Below are positions 57,972 through 64,000 of a stretch of 64,000 bases of DNA, one piece after another. The notes under the pieces are model-generated. The model was not told the DNA's origin and ran no database searches. It saw nothing but the letters and a program-made list of their open reading frames with translations. Origin of the DNA: an uncultured Roseovarius sp. (GTDB lineage: Bacteria; Pseudomonadota; Alphaproteobacteria; Rhodobacterales; Rhodobacteraceae); assembly GCF_947489715.1 (NCBI RefSeq), contig NZ_CANLER010000001.1, forward strand, positions 248,001-312,000, written 5' to 3'. Position 1 is the first letter of the stretch. Each line of letters starts with the position of its first letter. The translations under genes and the position numbers were made by a program.

Positions 57972-58057
57972 GCCCAAGTGGCGGAATGGTAGACGCAGGG
58001 GATTCAAAATCCCCCGCCTTAACGGGCGTGCCGGTTCGAGTCCGGCCTTGGGTACCA
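57972..58057 (+). tRNA. tRNA-Leu (anticodon CAA)
   Basis: An 86-nt class II tRNA. Acceptor GCCCAAG / CTTGGGT (first pair G.T), D-arm with GGTAGACGC, anticodon stem GGGGA / TCCCC with loop TTCAAAA (CAA), variable arm CGCCTTAACGGGCG, T-arm GTTCGAGTC, encoded ACCA end. Confidence 0.93.
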
Positions 58058-58747
58058 GCTTTCCGCATCCGTGAATGAACGGTCCGTCGATTCGGCGGGC
58101 GCCGTTTGTTTGTTTCCATATCTGCAATGGTTCGGCGCGATCATGGGTATTGGATCGGGTTTGCGAAAATGCGTTTCGGCAATGTGACGAAAAAGTGTCG
58201 GCATGGTTACCGGCCTCTCCGGCTGTTTCAGGGTCGCGATGCCAAATAACCCCTAGGTTGCAAATTTCTGAAAAAATGCGCGAAAAATACTTGTTTGAAT
58301 CAAATTCTATCCGTATGGGGATTACGTGGGGTAAGCTCAGGGTTGTCTAGAAGTGCTTATGAATATTAACGAATTCGCGCCACCACGAAACGTTGCTGAC
58401 AATTTTCCGACATTTTTCGCTTTTTTGAAAACACCCGTTTGCTACAACTGGTCTGCCCAACTGGGGGGCGATGTTTGTAGGTCACGGGGGCGACCGCACA
58501 AAACGCGCATCATCAAAGATGCGGGAGAGGTGCGCGCGCTTGGCCATGTTTGGCACTGCGTGATGCGCACCGGATTGCGACATGTTTTCGCGCGATCCTT
58601 TCCATCGTCGGACGGTGGATCATCTCCCGACCAGCACATGAGGTGCGCGCAGTATGCCCGGTCCCGGGTTCTCAGGATCGGGTACAGGTAAATGGTTTCT
58701 GTGGTCTGGCCATTCGGCACCGGCCAGCCGCAGCGTAGGAGAAGATG
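58058..58747. other. 690-bp gap upstream of the cadherin-like/Hint gene
   Basis: No credible ORF, RNA gene or repeat. It is AT-richer around 58260-58440, so it is probably a long promoter and 5' UTR region. Confidence 0.5.
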
Positions 58748-61408
58748 ATGTCGAATAATTTCGATGATCCGTTTTCGGCCAATTTGATCGGGCTGTGGGA
58801 TTTTCTGAATACCGGCCCGAAGGAAGATACCGGCCTGGCTGACGGTGTTGCCCAGAACGGTCACCTCCAGGGGGATGCCTCGATCTCGGACGAGGCGCTT
58901 CATACCGGTGGCTGCGGCATGTTCGAGGTGAACGGCGGCAATGACGCGCCCTTCAACCTGGCCCAGGGCACGATCGCGGTTGAATTCACCCAGGACAATC
59001 ATATCGGATCGTCCCCCGATACCATCGTCAACCGCGGCGAACAGGCGGATTACAACAAGGAAGGCTGGTTCGAGATCAGCGTCACCCGCGATGGCGCGGT
59101 GCAGGTCTGGCATGCCGACAATGGCCTCACCGCGAACCTGACAACCGGCCCGGGCTTTTTCGACGAAGGTGATACCGTCAAGGCCAGCTATTCCTGGTCA
59201 CCCGAAGGTGGGCTGACCTTTGAGGTCAGCAACCTGACCCAGAATACCGATGTCACGGTCACGGCCGATAACCCCGGCCTGACAATGGATGTCACCGACG
59301 ATGACGACGAAAGCTGGACCTTCGGCGCGCGCGAGGTTGATGACGGCCGATATGGCAACCATTTCGACGGCTCGATTGATTATGTCGCGGTCTACAACAC
59401 CGATATCGCCACTGGCGGTGGCCTCGCACCAGAGGCCGAAAATGACGCGGCTTCGGGTGACGAGGATACCGCGATCATCATCGACGTGCTGGGCAATGAC
59501 AGCGACCCCGATGGCGATCCGCTCAGCGTGACCGAGGCGTCCGATGGGGCCAACGGGACCACCTCGATCAACCCAGACGGCACCATCACCTACACGCCCG
59601 ACCCGGATTTCAACGGTGAAGATACGTTCAGCTACACGATCAGCGATGGCGACGGGGGCACCGATACGGCCACGGTGACCGTCACGGTAGCGCCGGTCAA
59701 TGATGACCCCGAGGCCAACCCGGATACCGCGTCGGGGGACGAGGACACCGATATCGTGATCGACGTTCTGGCCAATGATACCGATGTCGATGGCGACCCG
59801 CTGACGGTGATCGAGACGACCGATGGCGCCAATGGCACCACCTCGATCAACCCTGATGGCACCATCACCTATACGCCCGATCCGGATTTCAACGGGGTCG
59901 ATACGTTCAGCTATACGATCAATGACGGGTCGGACGGGTTTGATACCGCCACCGTGACCGTGACGGTCGGGCCGGTCAATGACCCGCCCGAGGCCAATGA
60001 TGACAGCGCGACAACCGGCTTTCAGGCCGATGTCGTGATCGACGTTCTGGGCAATGACAGCGATGCGGATGGTGATCCACTGACGGTCACCGCCGCCGAT
60101 GATGGGGCCAATGGCACCACCACGATCAACCCCGACGGCTCGATCAGCTATACGCCCGATGCCGGGTTCACCGGCGACGACACGTTCAGCTACACGATCA
60201 GCGATGGGCAGGGCGGCACCGACACGGCGACCGTCACCGTAAGTGTTGGGCCCGATCTGCGCGATGGCATTGTCGATGGCACCACTGGCGACGATCTGAT
60301 CGACATTGCCTATACCGGCGATCCCGAAGGCGATCGCATCGACGCGATGGATGAGATCCTGCCGGGTGAAGGCCCCAATGACGACATCGTTCGTGCCGGG
60401 CGCGGTGATGATACCGTGCTGGCGGGTGACGGCGATGATGATGTCCGTGGCGGCGGCGGCGACGATCTGATCTTCGGGGGTGTCGGCGCGGACGAGCTTG
60501 CCGGCAACCGGGGGGCGGATACGCTGATCGGTGGTGCGGGCGACGATACGATCACCGGGGGCCGGGGCGCTGACGACCTGCTGGGCGGGGCCGATCAGGA
60601 CACCTTTACCGGTATCACCGCGGGCGATGTTGTCGATGGCAATGAAACCGGCGTTGACTTTGACACGCTCGATCTGACCGGCTCGGCCCAGTCCGAAAAC
60701 CCAGGCGGCGGTCTGCGCGTCACCTACACCTCGCCGGATCAGGAAGATGGCTTTGTCGAGTTTCTGGATGCGGGTGGCGATGTCACCGGCACGATGCAAT
60801 TCGCCAATATCGAAAATGTCATCCCCTGTTTTACGCCGAACACGGTAATTGCAACGCCGCGCGGTGAACAACTGGTGCAGAACCTGTCCGTCGGTGACCG
60901 GGTCATCACCCGCGACAACGGCTTGCAGGAAATTCGCTGGATCGGCAAACGCAGCCTGTCGGGTGCCGAGTTGCAGCAGGCCCCGCATCTGAAACCGATC
61001 CTCGTCCGGGCGGGCTCTCTTGGTCTGGGGCTGCCAGAGCGCGATCTTCTGGTCAGCCCGCAGCACCGGATATTGGTGAACAACGACAAGACGGCGCTTT
61101 ATTTCGAAGAGCGCGAAGTGCTTGCCGCGGCCAAACATCTGACCGGCATGGACGGTGTGGATGAGGTCACGACAAGTGGCACGACCTATATCCACTTCAT
61201 GTTCGACCAGCACGAAGTCGTTCTGTCGAACGGCTCTTGGACCGAAAGCTTCCAGCCCGGTGATCAGGTATTGGACGGGATGAGCGACGATCAGCGCGAC
61301 GAGATTTACGATCTCTTCCCGGAATTGCGCCATCAGGCGGGTCTGCACGCCTATCAGGCCGCCCGCAAATCACTCAAACGGCACGAGGCGCGGCTTCTGG
61401 TCAAATAA
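58748..61408 (+). CDS. Large secreted protein: cadherin-like repeats, RTX repeats, Hint domain
   Basis: 886 residues. Residues 1-225 look like a concanavalin/LamG-type domain (FNLAQGTIAVEFTQDNH, DYVAVYNTD). Then three ~93-residue cadherin-like repeats (ENDAASGDEDTAIIIDVLGN; TYTPDPDFNGEDTFSYTISD). Then Ca-binding RTX repeats (GRGDDTVLAGDGDDD, GGAGDDTITGG). The C-terminus is a Hint (hedgehog/intein-like) domain starting CFTPNTVIATPRGEQLV. Likely type I secretion with a self-processing Hint domain. Start ATG 58748 with TAGGAG upstream; in-frame ATG 58745 is less well spaced. Confidence 0.9.
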   Translation: MSNNFDDPFSANLIGLWDFLNTGPKEDTGLADGVAQNGHLQGDASISDEALHTGGCGMFEVNGGNDAPFNLAQGTIAVEFTQDNHIGSSPDTIVNRGEQADYNKEGWFEISVTRDGAVQVWHADNGLTANLTTGPGFFDEGDTVKASYSWSPEGGLTFEVSNLTQNTDVTVTADNPGLTMDVTDDDDESWTFGAREVDDGRYGNHFDGSIDYVAVYNTDIATGGGLAPEAENDAASGDEDTAIIIDVLGNDSDPDGDPLSVTEASDGANGTTSINPDGTITYTPDPDFNGEDTFSYTISDGDGGTDTATVTVTVAPVNDDPEANPDTASGDEDTDIVIDVLANDTDVDGDPLTVIETTDGANGTTSINPDGTITYTPDPDFNGVDTFSYTINDGSDGFDTATVTVTVGPVNDPPEANDDSATTGFQADVVIDVLGNDSDADGDPLTVTAADDGANGTTTINPDGSISYTPDAGFTGDDTFSYTISDGQGGTDTATVTVSVGPDLRDGIVDGTTGDDLIDIAYTGDPEGDRIDAMDEILPGEGPNDDIVRAGRGDDTVLAGDGDDDVRGGGGDDLIFGGVGADELAGNRGADTLIGGAGDDTITGGRGADDLLGGADQDTFTGITAGDVVDGNETGVDFDTLDLTGSAQSENPGGGLRVTYTSPDQEDGFVEFLDAGGDVTGTMQFANIENVIPCFTPNTVIATPRGEQLVQNLSVGDRVITRDNGLQEIRWIGKRSLSGAELQQAPHLKPILVRAGSLGLGLPERDLLVSPQHRILVNNDKTALYFEEREVLAAAKHLTGMDGVDEVTTSGTTYIHFMFDQHEVVLSNGSWTESFQPGDQVLDGMSDDQRDEIYDLFPELRHQAGLHAYQAARKSLKRHEARLLVK
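59429..60258 (+). repeat. Three tandem cadherin-like coding repeats
   Basis: Units at about 59429-59707, 59708-59986 and 59987-60258. Each encodes PEAxxDxAS.., DVLGNDSDxDGDPL, DGANGTT, PDGTITYTPD, FNGxDTFSYTI and TATVTVTV. The first two units are near-identical in many stretches. Confidence 0.85.
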
Positions 61409-61486
61409 CGAAATGCAGCCGGTCGGCCTGTATTCAGGCGGACCGAGGGATCGGACCCTGGGGGGGATGCGCCGATTTCAAAAGGG

Positions 61487-61520
61487 ACAATCCCGGTCAG
61501 AGGCCGGGATTGTTTCGTTT
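61487..61520 (+). terminator. Terminator of the Hint-protein gene, overlapping mobA-like 3' end
   Basis: ACAATCCCGG (61487-61496) pairs with CCGGGATTGT (61504-61513) around TCAGAGG, followed by TTCGTTT. It is plus-directed and also covers the minus-strand stop of the nucleotidyltransferase gene. Confidence 0.75.
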
Positions 61521-62123
61521 CCAGCTCGGTCGCTGCCGCCCAGTGCGCAGGCGCCAGGCGTCCCAGTCCTCGGGCGTGTCCAGATCGGTCGTGGCGCGCA
61601 GGCCGGGCAGGGGGACCGTATCCACCTTCTCGCCCACCATCACGACCCGTGCGCCCTGATCGCCGCCCAGCCCGCTTAAGGCGCGAAACAGCCGCGCGGG
61701 GAAAATCACCGGATGTCCGGCCTGCCCGTTCATATCCGTTGCCCGCACCACATTGCTGCCGTCAAAGGCATGAGTCATCCGGATCAGATCATCGACCTCG
61801 ATCTCGGGCATGTCGGCGGGCAGGATCATCATGCCCTTCGCGCCGCGCTTGGTGGCAAAGCATACCGCCGCCCGGATGGATGCGCTCATCCCCTCATCCG
61901 CGTCATCGACCATCAGCATGTCCAGCCTGTCGGCCACCATGCCCTCGACAATTGCGGTACGGTCGGGCCGGTCCGGCGGCAGCGCCACCACGACATTCGC
62001 CTCCGCCCGAAGCGCGATCGAAACCTGACGTGCCAGCAAAGGCTGGTAGTCAATCAACTCCAGCAGCTTGTCGCGCCCCCGCATCCGGGAAGAGGCCCCC
62101 GCCGCGGGGATCAGGATCAGCAT
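61497..62123 (-). CDS. MobA-like nucleotidyltransferase (MocA family)
   Basis: A 208-residue NTP-transferase. The N-terminal LILIPAAGASSRMRGRDKLLEL is the nucleotide-binding signature; MMILPADMPEI and NVVRATDMNGQAGHPVIFP are the cofactor and metal loops. It matches the CTP:molybdopterin cytidylyltransferase (MocA)-type family. It overlaps by 1 bp the upstream oxidoreductase gene and is probably in its operon. Confidence 0.85.
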   Translation of the reverse strand: MLILIPAAGASSRMRGRDKLLELIDYQPLLARQVSIALRAEANVVVALPPDRPDRTAIVEGMVADRLDMLMVDDADEGMSASIRAAVCFATKRGAKGMMILPADMPEIEVDDLIRMTHAFDGSNVVRATDMNGQAGHPVIFPARLFRALSGLGGDQGARVVMVGEKVDTVPLPGLRATTDLDTPEDWDAWRLRTGRQRPSWKRNNPGL

Positions 62124-64000
62124 CAGCCCCGCATCCGCGCGCCATCCGCATCAAAAAGCGGCTGGGTGATCAGTCGCGCCGGGCGCATCTCGCCCAGGAT
62201 TTCGATGTCAACATTCAGGCCATCCTGCGCCTTGGCGGCCGGGATCAGGCCCAGGGCAATCGACTTGCCCGCATAATGCGAATACCCGCCCGAGGTGCAG
62301 AACCCTTCGACCGTGCCGTCGATCCAGATGGGCTCATAGGCGGCCACATCCGCATCCAACGCATCGACCTCAAACGCACAAAGCTTGCGCGCCGCCCCGG
62401 CATCGCGTTCCGCTTTCGCCGCCTCCCGGCCGATAAACTCGAAATTTTTGTCGAAACTGGTAAAACGGTCCATGCCGGTCTCTCCGGGCGTGTAATCGGG
62501 TGAAAACTCATTCAGCCACGAGCCGAAGAATTTATCAAGCCTCAGTGACATCATCGCCCGCATGCCAAACGGGCGCATGCCATGCGGCTGGCCCGCCGCC
62601 CACAGCGTGTCCCACAGGCTGCGCTGTGCCATCGGATCGCAGTAGATCTCGTAGCCCAGATCGCCGGTATAGCTGACCCGCTGGATCAGGCAATCGACCA
62701 TGCCCACGGTGGCATGGCGCAGATCCATGAATCGCATGTCGCCCAGATCATCCCGCGTGCAGGCCAGCAGCACCTCGCGCGCCTTGGGCCCCGCAATCTG
62801 GAACCCGTTCAGCCGGTCGCTGATGTTCTCGACGATCACACCCTTGACCTCATTGGCCTCGAACCAACGCATGTGATTGGCCTGCGCGCCATAGGAGGCG
62901 GTTAGCTGAAACGCCTCGTTGCTCAGGCACGAGATGGTGAAATCGCCAATCATCCGCCCCTTGTGGCTGAGCATCGGTGACAGGCTGATCCGCCCCGGCT
63001 TGGGTAGACGCCCCGCCATGATCCGGTCCAGCCAGATCCGGGCATTGCGGCCCGTGACCAGATATTTGCCGAAATTATGCACCTCGTTGATGCCCACGGC
63101 CTCGCGCACGGCCTTAACCTCGCGCGCCGTGGCCTCGAACGCGTTCGAGCGGCGGAAAGACGGGGTTTCATAGCGCGGCTCGTCACCTTCGGCGAAGTAA
63201 TTGACCACCTCCAGCCCGTATTGCTGCCCCCAGACCGCGCCCATGCGGTCAAAGACGTCATACATCGGCGTCTGGCGGAACGGACGCGCGGCGGGCAGTT
63301 CCTCGTTCGGGTAAGCGACCGAGAAGCGTTTCTGATAGTTTTCGATCACCTTGGGGCGCGTGTAGCCGGGCGTGATCCAGTCGCCATAACGCGCCACATC
63401 CATCGCCGTCACGTCACGCTCGCATTCCCCCTCGACCATCCACTGCGCCAGCATCAGGCCGACACCGCCGCCCTGGCTGAACCCGGCCATGACACCACAG
63501 GCCGACCAGTAATTGCGCATCCCCGGCACCGGCCCGATCAGCGGGTTGCCATCGGGGGCAAAGGTGAACGGCCCGTGAATGACCGATTTCACGCCCGCGC
63601 GTTCCAGCGCCGGAAAGCGGCGATAGGCGAATTCGATACTGTCCTCGATCTTGTCCAGATCGTCAGGCAAGAGTTCATGGCCGAAATCCCAAGGCGTGCC
63701 ATCGACGGCCCAGGGTTTGCAGGGCTGTTCGTAAAACCCGATACAAAGCCCGCGCCCTTCCTGCCGCAGATAGCTTTCGCCCGCCGGGTCCATCACATGC
63801 GGGTGCTCCTCGTCGCGGTCGACGATCTCGGGCACCTCGTCGGTGACGATATATTGGTGTTCCATCGGGTGCAGCGGCAGGTAGACCCCGGCCATCGCCC
63901 CCACCTCACGCGCCCAGAGGCCGCCGGCATTGACGATGTGTTCGGCGTGGATCGTGCCCTGTTCGGTCACCACATCCCAGGTGCCGTCATCGCGCGCATT
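62123..64000 (-). CDS. Dimethylglycine/sarcosine dehydrogenase-type enzyme (5'-truncated)
   Basis: The frame stays open to the window edge; about 625 C-terminal residues are seen of an expected ~800. The FAD oxidase part shows NAGGLWAREVGAMAGVYLPL, HPMEHQY and YWSACGVMAGFSQGGGVG. A GcvT-type folate-binding part follows, with SYTGDLGYEIYCD, RPFGMRAMMSLRLDKFFGSW and EFSPDYTPGETGMDRF. It oxidatively demethylates N-methylated glycine compounds, giving methylenetetrahydrofolate. Dimethylglycine versus sarcosine cannot be separated from this part. Confidence 0.88.
   Translation of the reverse strand, partial: NARDDGTWDVVTEQGTIHAEHIVNAGGLWAREVGAMAGVYLPLHPMEHQYIVTDEVPEIVDRDEEHPHVMDPAGESYLRQEGRGLCIGFYEQPCKPWAVDGTPWDFGHELLPDDLDKIEDSIEFAYRRFPALERAGVKSVIHGPFTFAPDGNPLIGPVPGMRNYWSACGVMAGFSQGGGVGLMLAQWMVEGECERDVTAMDVARYGDWITPGYTRPKVIENYQKRFSVAYPNEELPAARPFRQTPMYDVFDRMGAVWGQQYGLEVVNYFAEGDEPRYETPSFRRSNAFEATAREVKAVREAVGINEVHNFGKYLVTGRNARIWLDRIMAGRLPKPGRISLSPMLSHKGRMIGDFTISCLSNEAFQLTASYGAQANHMRWFEANEVKGVIVENISDRLNGFQIAGPKAREVLLACTRDDLGDMRFMDLRHATVGMVDCLIQRVSYTGDLGYEIYCDPMAQRSLWDTLWAAGQPHGMRPFGMRAMMSLRLDKFFGSWLNEFSPDYTPGETGMDRFTSFDKNFEFIGREAAKAERDAGAARKLCAFEVDALDADVAAYEPIWIDGTVEGFCTSGGYSHYAGKSIALGLIPAAKAQDGLNVDIEILGEMRPARLITQPLFDADGARMRG

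Noticed and set aside
59198..61348. Minus-strand ORF of 716 residues
   Set aside because: Antisense to the cadherin/RTX/Hint gene; its apparent repeats are only the complement of the sense repeats.

Overview
The window is a high-GC, gene-dense alphaproteobacterial chromosome segment, most likely from the Roseobacter group (Rhodobacterales). Supporting signs are the order gltA-gltX-comEC-lexA-moeA-moaC-trpC-trpD-trpG, a GTA-type endolysin/holin pair beside the ccm genes, a GTTC-N7-GTTC SOS box before lexA, B12-dependent class II ribonucleotide reductase (nrdJ) and a large Hint/RTX secreted protein. No phage, IS element, rRNA operon or CRISPR array was seen. Both window edges cut genes.

Layout. 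1-10.4 kb (+): 3' part of indolepyruvate ferredoxin oxidoreductase, a decayed acyltransferase, murI, argC, ccmE, GTA-like endolysin and holin, ccmF, ccmH, an enoyl-CoA hydratase and a DUF2161 protein. 10.4-30.9 kb is mostly (-) housekeeping: gltA, gltX, lexA, a small DnaB-like ATPase, moeA-moaC-trpC-trpD-trpG, then (beyond a + strand polysaccharide deacetylase and rluE) trpE, ppiD, an aminotransferase, gpt, lysE and fabI; comEC and an SRPBCC protein are on +. 31-38.3 kb (+): pdxH, a two-domain cold-shock protein, a DUF192 protein, tRNA-Pro(TGG), nrdJ behind a long, apparently structured leader, and a glycosyltransferase.

38.3-50 kb is the accessory part: LysR / isochorismatase-like / M24 creatinase-like genes; a spondin-domain protein and a Cys-rich MarR regulator sharing a large palindromic operator, followed by a MOSC protein; a LysR-linked operon encoding a fused alpha/beta-hydrolase-aspartate dehydrogenase, a damaged OsmC-like ORF and a cupin; and an AT-richer islet with two orphan genes. 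50-56 kb holds an ECF sigma factor opposite an EF-hand protein, then an arginine module (arginase, CtlX-type hydrolase, ornithine cyclodeaminase, NhaC-type antiporter) divergent from an Lrp-type regulator. 56-64 kb: a BON-LysM protein, dsbB, a YqaA-type membrane protein, tRNA-Leu(CAA), the cadherin-like/RTX/Hint protein, a MobA-like nucleotidyltransferase and the 3' part of a dimethylglycine/sarcosine dehydrogenase-type enzyme.

Most unusual points: a ~109-bp intergenic repeat present twice (16.2 and 38.4 kb) built around an 11-bp iterated core; the hydrolase-AspDH fusion; two genes (acyltransferase, OsmC) that appear to have lost internal segments; the nrdJ leader; and a MarR protein with a C-terminal four-cysteine cluster. 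Family assignments come from recognising motifs by eye; no database search was run.
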